DNA from: Ditylenchus dipsaci
Taxonomy: Eukaryota; Nematoda; Chromadorea; Rhabditida; Anguinidae
Direction: 5' to 3'
Length of the DNA: 64,000 nt
NCBI GenBank assembly: GCA_004194705.1
Contig: SADC01000256.1
Location: forward strand, 1 to 64,000
Both the position numbers and the translations under genes were made by a program. Shown in pieces: positions 45,118-56,095 of this stretch. The notes under the pieces are model-generated. The model was not told the origin of the DNA, did no database searches, and worked only from the letters and a program-made list of their open reading frames with translations. Numbering within the stretch: the stretch's first letter is position 1; each line of letters opens with the position of its first letter.

Positions 45118-45442
45118 ATCCATGCGTCAACCAAAACCAAGTGGTCGTCCACTGGGAGCAAAATATATTTTTATATTTTTGGGTTCGAAAACCAGTTTTC
45201 TGGACTAATTCGGGCATGCTGAAGATGGTTTGATAGTGGTAAAACGCCGTTTCTAAGGTATTTTTTGAGTTTTGGTAAAATCAATCATATCCCAATACTA
45301 AAGACATACTCGAGAAAACGGCGTTTTACCACCATCAAACCATCTTGGCATGCCCAAACTAGTCCAGAAAACTGGTTTGGAACATGAAAAACGTAAAATT
45401 TTTTTATCCAAGTGGACGACTACTTGGCTTGGTTGGTTCAGA
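45118..45442. mobile_element. Palindromic MITE with CAAGTGGTCGTCCACT arms
   Basis: GTCAACCAAAACCAAGTGGTCG is at the left and the inverse ACGACTACTTGGCTTGGTTG at the right; inner arms carry AAACCAGTTTTCTGGACTA, GGCATGC, AAGATGGTTTGATGGTGG and AAAACGCCGTTTTC. It is related to the palindrome inside the TCGATAC foldback at 9.92-10.23 kb. Confidence 0.7.
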
Positions 45443-45589
45443 CTAAAAATTTAAATTCCTTCAAAAGTTTTCAAAATGCACGAATTTGAAAAGTGTGGAT
45501 CAATTCGGTGTGGATCAACTCGCTTAACGTCGTTCAGGACACGATTCTAGATAGGGTACAATGATTTTTGGTTGCCTTCTGCGAAATGT

Positions 45590-45690
45590 AAAATTTCAGA
45601 TTCTGCAGGTGTATACCCATTCAGGGAGGTACCAGGTGGTTCCCCTACCCACCTTGAGACTTGCGAGCCTTATGAAAAGCTGGTTTTGAC
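45590..45690 (-). repeat. B-box retroposon-like module, 3' part before the hAT insertion
   Basis: The sequence is related to the B-box family (minus-strand order CAAGTCTCAAGGTGGG, GAACCACCTGGTACCTCC, CTGAATGGGTATACACC). It continues after the hAT at 48465 with GTTTTGACTACTATTCC, then CCACCAGGATTCGAACCTG at 48499-48518, the B box inverted. The transposon therefore split one module. Confidence 0.6.
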
Positions 45691-48464
45691 TAGTGCTGTG
45701 CACGATCGATATATCGTAACGATAATATCGTTCTATCGTTCTCGATTTCGGTCAAAAATATCGATCGCAAATATCGCTGTACCATTTTGAAAATATCGTA
45801 TATCGCTATCGTCTTTTTAAAAAATATCGCCTAGTGATTTTGAGATTTTTGTTCAAAATTCGCGCAAAGTTTTCACCAAACTTTTCGGCTACGGCACAAT
45901 TTCTGGTATCATTTTGCCGACTGTTGTCGCATCTATTGTCGCAAAAGAATCATTGTATTGCTTCATTTGCGTTATTTTTGCTCGCTGTTTTGCGCTCGTT
46001 ATGTTCTCTCATAGATACGACTTCCATTCTTAGATGAGCCTACTTTGGAAACTCAAGCTCGACGGAGATGAACCCGGCCGATTGCTTTTCAACAAGCTCT
46101 CATCAACTGAATCAAAGTGCAATGCATGCGCAAAGAAGATACCGACGTCAAATAAGGGAGTTACAAATTTGAAAGCGCATCTCCGGAAGCATCCGCAATA
46201 CAAAGAGCAACTGGCAGAGATGGAGAAAGCAGATCAAGCGAAGAAGGAGGCCATGCAAAAGGGACTACAACAATTTGTGATTAAGGGAACAGGTAATGCC
46301 TATGTTTTTGTTGGTACTTTTAAAGATTGCTTTTAGGCGAAGTCTCGGCTCTCGACAGAAAGATTATCCACTACGTTGCGTGCACAAACCAACCATTGTC
46401 GATTGTGGAAGAGGACACGTTCAGAGCTTTTTTGTCGTCATCTGACAGGGAGAACCTTAAAGGTAGTTTCCTCACTTATTTGATTCGAGAGATTACATGC
46501 TGTATAAGTTCCAGGGAGAAAGCACTATACAGAATGGGCAATGCCACGGATTTATGCGGCAGTAAAAAAGGAAGTTGTTTCTCGTCTCGGCGATTGTTCG
46601 GCGCTTTCGTTTACCTCCGATATTTGGTCCGGCCCAACGGAAAGCTTCATTAGGTTGGTATATTTTGTCAGAGGCTTGGATAAATTTATCATGCCTTTTA
46701 AAGTCTAACTGTGCATGGAATCGACTCTGATTGGAATCGTCACAAATTCGTCCTCTGTGTCCGCCATTTTCCGGGTAGTCACACGTTCGATAGGATCAGC
46801 GAAAAAGTGAAGGAAATGCTCACGGAATGGGGAATAAGTCAAGCAAGGCGCCATGTCTTTCTCAGGGATGAGGGAAGCAATATGAAGAAGGTTAGTTTAT
46901 TGTTGTTTTTCTAACTGCTTCTGAAGATCCTTCTGTATTCAGGCCTTCGAGGAGGGCAATTACCTGCATGCTGACTGCGGAGCGCATAAACTGAATCTGG
47001 TTGTGGTCAATTCTATCTTTAAGGACGCCAGTGTGAAGGCCATGCTGGAAGCATGTCGAAAACTCGTGGGGCACTTCAACCATCCACTCTAGCCAAAGAC
47101 AGATTGAAAGACGAGCAAAAGAGCGCCAGACTCCCAGAACACAGACTACTTCAAGTATAGTATAGATCTCTGTGTCTTTTTTTGGGGTTACGTGGTTTTT
47201 TGTAGGACGAGCCGACGAGATGGAATTCAACCTTCTATATGGGCCAACGCTTGCTAGAGCAAAGAACTGCAATCGATCTATATCTGACGAGGCATGGCAA
47301 ACGAAACCTGGAGTTGAGCGAAGATAAGTGGAGGCTGTTGAACAAAGTTGTGACTGTTCTGGAACCGTTGGAGTCCGCGTCGAAGCAGATGTGCCGTGCT
47401 GATGAACCGATATCCGTTCAATTCCCGATCGCGAGGGCTCTCAAAGAGGACATGATTGCAATTGTGGATCCGGCCCTTGTTGAGATGCGTGCATCAGTAG
47501 AGAGGTTGCTTTCAAACAAGTTCAACGTTGAGATGGAGAAGTAAGGACATATGGTTTTTGTCTTTGGGAGGAGTAACTGATAAAATTCAGGATTATGGAT
47601 TGGCGATTTTCTTGGATCCGAGGTTCAAAGACGCGTATGCCACAAATAAAGTCCTCTTCAATAATGTTGTCAGCACGTGGATCCAGGAGGAGTGCGAGAG
47701 AGTACCTGATGTTCTGGAAGGTACCTTTCTAATTCGTTTGAGATGGAAATTGTTTAATTGTGTGGATTGTTTAGATTCGAATTCACCTCCTCCGAAGCGT
47801 AGACATGGGACTCGTTCTTTGCTCGACATAACCACTTCTTTGGGGATGATGAGGAGGGAAGAAAACAATTCAGCTGACGGGATGTTTGAACTAAAAGCCT
47901 ACGCCAAGCAAAAGAGAATCAGCCCGGAAGAGAATCCTTTGAAATGGTGGAAGGTAAATTTGGATAGAATAAATTTGCTTCGGCAACATATCTATTTTTA
48001 TCTTTTAGGAGAATGCCAAACTATATCCAGTATTATCCGTGGTTGCCCGGCGATACCTTTCAACTCCGGCTACAAGTCAGCCTAGTGAGCAACTGTTCTC
48101 CGTTGCGCGGACATCTACGACTACAGACGATCAAGTTTGGATCCAGAAAATGCGGAGATGCTATGTTCCTCAACAAGAATCTGCGGATGTTGAATTACCA
48201 GTATTAGATGTTAATTGTTGTTTTATTGTTGTTGTGAAGTGTAGATATTAGATAGCAATAAACTGGTATGATATTGAGGTAAATTTGAGCGGCGCAGCAG
48301 CCGCGGAAGATTTTTCAAGCATTGTCCGCTTCTGGAGAAAAATATCGCATATCGTAACGATATATCGTTGCCAAAATTCATATCTTATCGTTATATCGAT
48401 CGTTTGAAAATTAGCTCAAAAATATCGTATCGTTTTATCGTTAGATGACAAATGCACAGCTCTA
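45691..48464 (+). mobile_element. Nearly complete hAT transposon with 8-bp target duplication
   Basis: The termini TAGTGCTGTGCA and TGCACAGCTCTA are imperfect inverted repeats, and GTTTTGAC lies on both sides (45683-45690, 48465-48472). Both subterminal regions (about 45700-45830 and 48340-48450) carry many ATATCGT/ATCGATAT motifs. The interior holds a BED-finger hAT transposase on the plus strand. At 2774 bp it has the size of an autonomous hAT. Confidence 0.93.
46034..48251 (+). CDS. hAT-family transposase with BED zinc finger (multi-exon)
   Basis: From ATG 46034: a BED finger with CNACAKK and HLRKH (residues about 33-60); after an intron at 46293-46336, RKIIHYVACTNQPLSIVEED; then WAMPRIYAAVKKEVVSRLGD and SFTSDIWSGPTESF (about 46525-46650; first acidic residue of the hAT catalytic set in TSDIW), HGIDSDWNRHKFVL, FLRDEGSNMKK (second), and HADCGAHKLNLVVV, the usual C...H element. 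Later exons give DEPTRWNSTFYMGQRLLEQR, YGLAIFLDPRFKDAY and the C-terminal dimerisation region NPLKWWK with LYPVLSVVARRYLSTPATSQ. Introns are short with GT-AG borders. One frame break near 47090 (before STLAKDRLKDEQ) is a one-base loss. Otherwise the protein is full length, suggesting recent activity. Confidence 0.88.
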
Positions 48465-48479
48465 GTTTTGACTACTATT

Positions 48480-48525
48480 CCATAAAAAAGTGTCTGGTAC
48501 CACCAGGATTCGAACCTGTAACCAA
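48480..48525 (-). repeat. B-box module, distal part after the hAT
   Basis: The minus strand reads GGTTACAGGTTCGAATCCTG, an almost canonical tRNA B box, in a segment continuous with 45590-45690 across the hAT. An AATTGGTATAGATGAATTC stretch beyond it is the satellite-like flank. Confidence 0.6.
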
Positions 48526-49540
48526 AATAAAATGTAGAGGAATTGGTATAGATGAATTCACCACCGCTCAATAATTTCATATTGAATTGAACTTGTAGTT
48601 GACGCTTGACACGTTGTGTATCTAGTCAATTTTTTGTATGCTGTTAAATGTATTCCAGGGCTGTGTCGGATATGAAAAAATATCGGGTATGGGATACGTA
48701 AAATTGACGGAAATAGGATACCAGATATCGTATATTTCCAAAAAAATTGTGTAATAATATGATCTCATTTTTTTAACAACACATGAATGAAAGCAGCCGA
48801 ATGACGGCCAGTCTATAAGTAACAAATTGGAAGGACCGGCAAACAGCTGTTTGTGATCTGCACTTTGATTTTGAGACTTAAAATCAAATTAATTGTTCAA
48901 TAATAAAAATTGCTGAGATCTGCCTCTTTTAAGTTGTATGAGCAGAGGTGCAAAGGGGCAAATGACTTGCAGTTACCAAGGTTTTTAAAAAAAGCCCCAT
49001 CGTGTTTTGCGTGAAATTAGGCGCTAGGAACCATATTGATTACGAGGAACCATATTAGGAACCATATACGCACCAGAGCCGCAGTGTCAAAAAACTAATT
49101 TACTGGGGTATAACAAATGAGATCAAGGCTCCAAGACGCTTTTATAAAAAATAATTGTCCTTTTTGGACCACAAATCTTTTTTATGTTTGAAATTCTAGT
49201 CAAAAAATTTTTTATGGCAAAAAAGTAAGAACTGTATCAAATGATTTTTTCCTTCAAAATTCTTCAAAATATCAACTTACCTAAACTTCCTTTTTATGAA
49301 GAAAATCTAAGAGCACTGGATTTGAATAAAAAAAAGCAGCATTAAAATTTTTTTCATAAAAGTCGAAATAAAAACACTGACAAGTATAAAACTTTTATTG
49401 TCTGAGACTATGTGACAAAATACATTTCTGTATATAATAATTAATAAAACTCGCGATTTCTAATATTGAGCCAAGACACGAATACACATACATTACTATT
49501 GTATTGAATATTTAATAACAAATTAAACACAAAGCGGTCA
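48526..49540. other. Gene-free stretch
   Basis: Contains a partial hAT-like end (CAGGGCTGTGTCGGATATG with ATATCGGGTATGGGATACG repeats, 48656-48745) and AT-rich repeat sequence at 49130-49330 related to 34.2 kb. No gene is seen. Confidence 0.4.
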
Positions 49541-49542
49541 AT

Positions 49543-52500
49543 CTATTTGTTAGTAGACATCTTTTTTCTGCGCTGCTCGGTGCACCTCTCTAAACTCAAA
49601 AAAGCTTTATGTGGTTAGTTTTTGAGAATTGTATATCCTACCACAATACCACCTGCTTTAGGCTTAGTGGTCAAACCAACACACTGGAAGTGGAACCATT
49701 CAATAGCTGCAAAAGCGTCTGTTATATTAAAAAAACAGTTTTGATGCATCGTATAACCTCTAATAATTAAAAGGCATTTTCTGTAGAAGTGTACTACTTA
49801 ATATACACTTTTGTTCCCTCGAATTTTGCGAAATTTTTAGATTTGGTCTCATTCGAAAGAGCAGACAACTCTGATTAAAGGGGCATGCCCAAGCTAATAA
49901 GAGGTGGTGCCCGGGAATTCAAAAAATTTTCCTAATTATTGAACTTCTGTACGGATTTTCAACTTAGTTCCTAACAGAACAAGGCCTAGATTTAATTTTA
50001 GGTATGGTTGTATTAGAAACCAAGTTGGAAAATTCGTACAGAAGCTCAATGATTAGGAAAAAAATTCGAATTCCCGGCACCACCTCTTATTAGCGTGGGC
50101 ATACCCCTTTAAGTTTACTTTTGACAGAACGCCAACTTCGAATTTGAATCTTGAGATATGCAATTTTGAAATTCGATGTATGTCGAAAGCGTGACATGTG
50201 GTTATTTCTTTCTTATGCATACAGTTTTAAATTTTTGTTTCAGGACCCTCACACGGCACTAGTAAAGAATCCTTGTCCAAAATATGCCTTGGTCCCCCTG
50301 TTGTTTTTTTTGTGAATGGCACAAGCTGTTTTTCACAAAAAAAAACAGGGGGACCAAGGCATATTTTGACAAGGATTCTTTACTAGTGCCCCCTCACACA
50401 TCATACACTATTCGACGCAGAATAAAGCGGGGTTTTTATGGAATAGACGGGTCGGCAGGTCGGCATATAGCCAAGTCTGGAAGGTCATGGTTGGTGGATC
50501 GATTTGTCATGGACATTTTAGACCAGAAATTTTATCAAGTAGTCGAAAATACATCATAATCGGCAATCTAATACAAGAAAAATAATTTAGAATTATGTCT
50601 CACCGCAATTTTTATTGTCACACATCACCATTTGTCCAAAAGAAACCTGGAGAATAAATTTTTCACTGAATTTGTTATCAAGGACCAAGAAAGTGTGTAC
50701 CTGATGGCAAATACAATAGGTCGGTTCATTTGGATCCACAGGCATGTCTACTAAAGGAGCGGGACTTGCAAAGGACTGGATGTCCTGTTGATCACCACCT
50801 GAATGCAAATGAAGCTGTAGATTCATGAACCACACAGAATTTACGTTTTTACAAATTTTATATTCTCATTTAGCTCATAAACTTGAAGAAATGACCGGTC
50901 ATTTTTTGGATTGAATTTTTTAAAACAAAATGAAAACAAAACCGGCTTCTTCATGAAATCGTGGTCCAAAAGCTCGAATATGAAGTTATTTCTTTCAACC
51001 TGGCTATTCTGCGAGCGAAGAGAATAACATACTCAAACCAATAAATGTGTAAAGCTGAAAAAGGTCACGTAGTGAATTTCTATACTTCAGGGTCTATTTT
51101 AAATGAACAAACTAGGATTCCGGTACTTCTCAAGTCGCCCCCCCCCCCTCTTATAAGGGTATTGTAGAGTTATTTTTCAGTGATTTATGCCATTTTAAGC
51201 TCAGGCAAGAGTAGGCCAACATATGTTAGGACAGGCTCAAACATGTTTCTCTGAGCATAAAGTAAAAATCATATGTTTGAGTCTCCCTAAATATGCTAGC
51301 CTGCCCTTGTCTAAGTCTAACCCTCAATTTGAAAAATCACCCAAAAATGACCTTAAGATGAGACCATCTATCTTTTAAAAGTTGAACTCAAATTTTTCGA
51401 GAAAAGTTTTAATTGTAAATCAAAACTGTTAAGCAATGTTTCTTGTATTGTATTAAGCATAAAAAAGTAGTTTAGGACGTGTATTTGGCTCACTTTCGAA
51501 AATTCGGTGGGGGAGAGGGCAGGTGGCCAACCGGAAGAGTACCAAATAGCTCTTGTTTATAATTAATATTTTTCTGTAAAACCGGCTTGATCGTCATTAA
51601 TAAAACTAGTGGTATCCACGGCTAGGGGAGACTTGCAAAAACGAAATTCGCCAAACGTATGTTTTAGCGTAACGAAAGTTGCCAAACAAATATTGCCAAA
51701 ACGAAAATCGCCAAACCACATTTCGCCAAAACCAAATTTGGCAAATTGAAATTTGCCAGGAGCAGGTTTCGCCTAAAAGAAACAGGGTAGCAATTTTGAG
51801 TTGAGAAAACTTTTTCAAATTTATTTTGGCAAATGTCGATTTGGTAAATTGTGTTTTGGCGAATTTCGATTGGGTATTTTCGTTTCGGCAATATTGTTTT
51901 GGCAAATTTAGTTTTGGCAATTTTCGCATTTGGCAAATTTCGTTTTAGGCAAGTTTCCCTAGCCGTATCCACTAGGCGTAATTGTTGGTATTTACAGTTT
52001 TGTATACACGTTGAGCCCGTCTTAACAAGCGTTGGTTTATCCTGCGCCTGAATTAAAAAAATGCCAAAAAGCAGCAAAATTTAAATAAGCAAAATTGGAA
52101 CGAGTGACAGTTTGCAAATTTAAAATATGTTATGAATCCTGTCTTTGCCATTTTCTAGGATGCGCGACAATTCACCCCCAGGTCAATTAACCCCGGCCGA
52201 TTCACTCCCATCTATGATTTATTGACCCTAATTTGATATACCCCCTCCCTCAAATCAACTTTTTTTAAAAGTGTTCCTAAACACCCTATAGTAACAATAA
52301 AAGCTACAGCAAAATAACGGACTGTGCCAAGAAAATTAACCAGAGCACAGAGCAACGTCTTATTTATCAAAAAAATGATCTTATTTTAAATTTTAAAAGA
52401 TGTGTATCAATAATAAAAGGGATGAGTTATAACTGGGGGTAAATCGGCATGGGGGTCAATTGTCTTGAAGTTTAATTGTCCGTGTTCCCATTTTCTACAC

Positions 52501-54910
52501 TCTGACTACCCTCTACCTCTCGTTTTCCGTATAAGAATAACGATCATGATCTCAATAATAAGATTCTTAAAAACTTTTCGTAAAAGACGCAGATTTGCAA
52601 TATGTAGTAAATATATGCTTACCGTCGACTCGGTCCAGCTTCTTGTCTCTAGCCTTTTTATTGTCCTTTCTGGTCAATGTGTTTTTGCGCTTTCTACTCT
52701 CTGGCTCCTGGTCTATGGCTGAAATCCAAAAAAATTTATGTTTTTTACAGAACAGATCGAGGTGACTGACTTGTGTATCAACAAGCTTCTTCCTTACAGA
52801 AGAGTTGAACTTGGCAGTGTCGTTGTCGAGTCTGATGATATACTTGTCCACTAGCTCATAGGTCTGGGCTGACAACCGGATTTTGTTGTCGCACAAATCT
52901 TTCATCTTCGCGAAATCCCCCTTAAAGCTAATAACTGTTCTGGTAATCTAAGAAATAAAGCGAAAAAATGATGAGCTTATATCAGGATTGCTAATTAAAA
53001 AAATTGACCACAGTATAGAATACCCCCCCCCCTCAAACTTAGGATTTTTAAAAGTTGAGTAAAGAGCACCCAAATATATGTTCCAGACCCCGGAAAATGT
53101 GCGTAAAACTGTTATTAGTCACAACTTCCATACGCTGGCCCCCCCCTCCCGAGCCTAAGGGCTAATCCTAAAGTTGTTGTTCGAACGGGTAATTATATAG
53201 ATTCAGTTTTTCAGCTAAATTTTGGTATGTAACATGCCTAGGAGTGGACACCCATGATTGGGTCACATAGGCGAATAATGAATAAATAAAATACCGACTT
53301 TGGGGAGGGCGCTTATTAGAGAAAATACGGTATTATGCTTTCGTTTCCAGGCTTTCACGACTAGCAATATCGCTCCTAATTTCCTCGACAATCCGTTCTT
53401 CAAACTGTTTCTTGCCAAACTACGTCCATCATACAGCTCCCATCGCGTAAGTACAAGTGATGATCTAACTTGGTGAAAGGCCTGATTTTCAGATATTCTT
53501 CTGTGCAGAGTTGTCAAAATGCTCCACAACGTTCCAATCTCTCCTGCATCTACTGAAGGCAACTGGTCTCTTCGAGGAGCAGTTCATACGAAACTTCGCA
53601 ACAGGTAGGTAATTTGCTGAAACTGCCAACCAAGTGGTCTTCATAAAGCACAACCTTCAGCTCGAATACAGGGATCTCTTCAAGCCAAGTAAGGACATTG
53701 ATAAGGACGAAGATGAGGAAGTAGCCGTAGAAGATTTGTCTGCGGAAATTCAGGAATGGTTTATGGATGATTAAATATGTCAAGATGTATGTATGAAGTT
53801 GTATTTGTGTCAATAAAGCGATGTTTTTAGCGATGTATGGAATTTTCGGCGCTAGTAGCGAATAGCGAGAGACTTTTCACATTAAAGGGCATGATCGTGC
53901 CCGATGGGGAGAAAAGGCGCGAACCGGCACTTCTTTCTTTCTCGATAAATTTTTACATTCGCTCTCGTCTAGATTTTTTAAGTTTTCTGTCTAGTTTTTA
54001 AAAGCAGTACAAGGTCATCTATGTCAGATTTGACGCAGAACGAGTGAAAAATGGGACGATTCGAAAAAATTCAAAAAAACTACTGGTTCGCGCCTTAACG
54101 CACGGGCATGCCCCTTTAAGTAAAAATAAGTAAAAAAAGTAAGTAAAAGTAAGTTTAAGTAAAAAAAGTAAAAAAATAAGTAAAAAAGGTGAAAATCGTT
54201 GGGGGACTGGTATTCGCTCCTAGGGTCGAATTTTCTTATTTCTTGTATTATAAAAGATTATGACCAGAATATGACCGAAAAAAGATTATGACTGGTAATT
54301 AACCCAACTCTAATATTTTCCTATTTTTTCAAAGAGGAATATCACCACTTTTTCGAGGATTTTCGGGAACATTCCGGGAATATTCTCGGAAAGATTATTA
54401 CGGGTGATTTTCCTAACCCTAGCTAAAATTCTATGTTACATCCACCTCTACGTTGCATCCGCTTTTTTTTTGTTTTCGGTTGACCGGAAAAGAAATCACC
54501 TATGATTAACCCTGTATGTTTCATTCACCTATATGTTGCATCCGGACAGGGCAGGTCTCTTGTGGGATGCAACATAGAGGTTCGACTGTACGTGATTTCT
54601 TTTTCGGTCAATCAAATCAAAACAAAAAAGGTGGTTGTAACATGAAGGTTTGACTGCGCATCAATGAGTGGTTGGCCGTAGCTAGAGAGTTAAAAAAGTG
54701 GCATAAAAAGTACCTTCAAAGCTTCAAAAGACTTTTTCCTAGCATCCTTACTGATATTTTTCCATGAGCTGATCAGCTGGCGAACCTTGAAAATACAAAA
54801 ATAATAGCAATAAAAATGTGAATTGGTTTAATAATTACTTTAATTTGTGCATCATGGTTTAGCTTCTGACAATGCGCATCCAACTGCCTGATCTCCAACA
54901 TGTTTTTCTT
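49543..54910 (-). CDS. ING: ING4/ING5-type PHD-finger protein (5' exon not found)
   Basis: ING proteins read H3K4me3 through a C-terminal PHD finger and target histone acetyltransferase complexes. Exons: 54839-54910, 54714-54785, 52771-52920, 52623-52718, 50701-50798, 50604-50646, 49642-49706, 49543-49589. The N-terminal ING region includes [37 protein letters not shown]; a basic linker has [20 protein letters not shown]. The PHD finger is [46 protein letters not shown], then WYC and [10 protein letters not shown], giving all C4HC3 ligands. A one-base loss between KPK and WYC breaks the frame in the 49642-49706 exon. The first exon, encoding the usual YLEHYLDS start, was not found; it may lie beyond 54.91 kb. 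Introns hold a TTAA MITE, a hairpin, a foldback and a hAT fragment. Confidence 0.88.
49879..50108. mobile_element. TTAA-flanked piggyBac-like MITE (GGGGCATGCCC ends)
   Basis: AGGGGCATGCCCAAGCTAAT and its inverse lie between TTAA tetramers (49875-49878, 50109-50112). The interior hairpin has the same arms as 8814-9044 but with different subterminal tags (GCTAATAAGAGGTGGTGCC). It is in an ING intron. Confidence 0.85.
50243..50559 (+). other. Unidentified open segment interrupted by a hairpin insertion
   Basis: After a possible acceptor TTTCAG (50238-50243) the frame DPHT is cut by the insert at 50255-50390; omitting the insert and one duplication copy, it continues [20 protein letters not shown] and [20 protein letters not shown] to a stop at 50557-50559. 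No family is recognised. It lies antisense in an ING intron and may be a remnant of an older transposon or a short host exon. Confidence 0.35.
50255..50390. mobile_element. 136-bp near-perfect hairpin with 9-bp (8-bp) target duplication
   Basis: GGCACTAGTAAAGAATCCTT and its inverse, with CCTTGGTCCCCCTGT arms and an AATGGCACAAGCTG-type loop. CCCTCACAC occurs at 50246-50254 and 50391-50399; one C may belong to the element, giving an 8-bp duplication. Confidence 0.82.
51190..51330. repeat. Inverted pair of the GAGCCCGTCC dispersed repeat
   Basis: TTAAGCTCAGGCAAGAGTAGGCC and TGTTAGGACAGGCTCAAACA face TTTGAGTCTCCCTAAATATG and CTAGCCTGCCCTTGTCTAAG, so two diverged copies form a palindrome in an ING intron. 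Confidence 0.5.
51620..51964. mobile_element. hAT-like foldback with GCCAAAACGAAATTC satellite ends
   Basis: GGCTAGGGGAGACTTGC and the inverse of GCAAGTTTCCCTAGCC bound arms made of GCCAAAACGAAATTTGCC-type units, about eight on each side. GTATCCAC lies on both sides (51612-51619, 51965-51972). It is in an ING intron. Confidence 0.87.
53330..53774 (+). pseudogene. hAT transposase C-terminal fragment
   Basis: Plus-strand frames show [20 protein letters not shown] (about 53385-53445), then [20 protein letters not shown] (about 53530-53590) and [20 protein letters not shown] to an acidic end and stop at 53772-53774. These match the order of ZBED/DUF659-type hAT proteins near the dimerisation domain. 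Frames shift between segments, and the N-terminal half is absent. The left side (53290-53333) is a half copy of the CCGTATTTCC repeat. It lies antisense in an ING intron. Confidence 0.6.
53886..54115. mobile_element. TTAA-flanked piggyBac-like MITE (GGGCATGATCGTGC ends)
   Basis: AGGGCATGATCGTGCCCGAT is at the left and GCACGGGCATGCCCCT at the right, between TTAA at 53882-53885 and 54116-54119. The interior is shared with 27420-27656. Confidence 0.82.
54436..54656. mobile_element. pogo-like element with GTTGCATCC tags
   Basis: ACATCCACCTCTACGTTGCATCC is followed by inverted tips GGATGCAACATAGAGGTTCGACTGTA (54572-54595) and TGTAACATGAAGGTTTGACTG (54634-54655). Several CTATGTTGCATCC tags recur. 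The left tip has lost its CAGTC. It is in an ING intron. Confidence 0.5.
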
Positions 54911-55803
54911 CTAAACATTTTTCTTGAGCGGAAGTTAAAGCTCAGAATTGTGCCTTAAATACGCTCAGACACGTTTCGACACTCTTTTAGAATACTTTTT
55001 GTAAAACTTTTTAACATTTACCTATTTACATGTCATTACATGTTTAGGATGCTAACTAAGAATGAAAAATAAATTAAGGTTTCTCATTTCTCAAAGTTTT
55101 TTAAAGCTTTTGCGAAAGCAAAAATTTAGCAAAAAAGAATCTAAACATGGTTGCATCTATTGTAAACGGTCTTATAAGCGGCGAATATTACCACAGTTTC
55201 TGCAAGGCATCCAAGTTTTTCATATATTGATCCAACGCATTAGACAGAGTCATTGTTGTGCAAACCAACAAAAAAGACCTAATCAAACAAAGCTTTGTTT
55301 AGAAAACTGCACAATCTACAGTCGCTGTGATGATAATACAAATTTGTAAAAAGAAACTTTTTTAGTCAACTAAACGCAAGTGGATAGCATCTAAAGCTAT
55401 ATAAAACATTGGAATCGCTCCAAATAGTTTTAATTTTTAAAGGTTTTCGTTTAAAGAAACATTCTTTTTCAAAAATATTTTTCTAAATGGCTAATTATTA
55501 TCTATAAAAAAACAATAAGTTAAACAGATCAATTTTTTGTTCTTCTGGGTTGGCGAGTGTGGCTTCTAAGCCCCACCAAGAAGCCCCCCTCCATTTCATA
55601 AAAAAGCCACACGGTTGCGGCCTGAAACTCCGACCTGTGGCTATCTATTTTTTCTAATTTTCGAAGCACCACTTTGGAGGCTCGGTGTAGCTTTTGGACG
55701 TTGTGGCCTTGTATTTGACTTATCTTTGACAGACTTTATTACTTCTAATGTTAATAAATATTAGTTAAAAGAGGGGGAAAAGCCATTTAGGTCTGAAAAA
55801 ACG

Positions 55804-55873
55804 GCCTCGGTGGCGCAGTGCGTAAGTGTTTACCTTTTTATGGTCTAAAGTTCGATCCCACGTGGTGGCACGC
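55804..55873 (+). repeat. tRNA-like (pol III A/B box) module, left
   Basis: CCTCGGTGGCGCAGTGCGTAAG has an A-box-like TGGCGCAGTGC (55811-55821) and AAAGTTCGATCCCACG a B box (55847-55862), spaced as in a short tRNA. No convincing anticodon stem, so it is read as a SINE head rather than a gene. Confidence 0.5.
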
Positions 55874-55996
55874 TATTTTTTTTTGGTTTGTTTGACCAAT
55901 TTTAGAAGTAATTAAACTTTTTTTGATGCCAGATTCGGAATCAGCGACCCAAATTACCCCTAGAACTGGTCAAACAAGCCAAAAAAAAGTAAAGTG

Positions 55997-56095
55997 CACG
56001 CATGCGGGGTCGAACCTATGCACCCTTTTAGGACATAAAACACAAACCATTTTGGGCCAAAACGCAAACGCTTACGCACTGCGCCACCGAAGCCA
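55997..56095 (-). repeat. tRNA-like (pol III A/B box) module, right, inverted
   Basis: On the minus strand GCTTCGGTGGCGCAGTGCGT (A box) and ATAGGTTCGACCCCGCATG (B box) stand about 70 bp apart, a longer spacing than the left copy because of a GTTTTGGCCCAAAATGGTTT palindrome between them. Confidence 0.5.

Noticed and set aside
55804..55873. Functional tRNA gene
   Set aside because: A and B boxes exist, but acceptor and anticodon stems do not pair convincingly, and the module is part of a palindrome.
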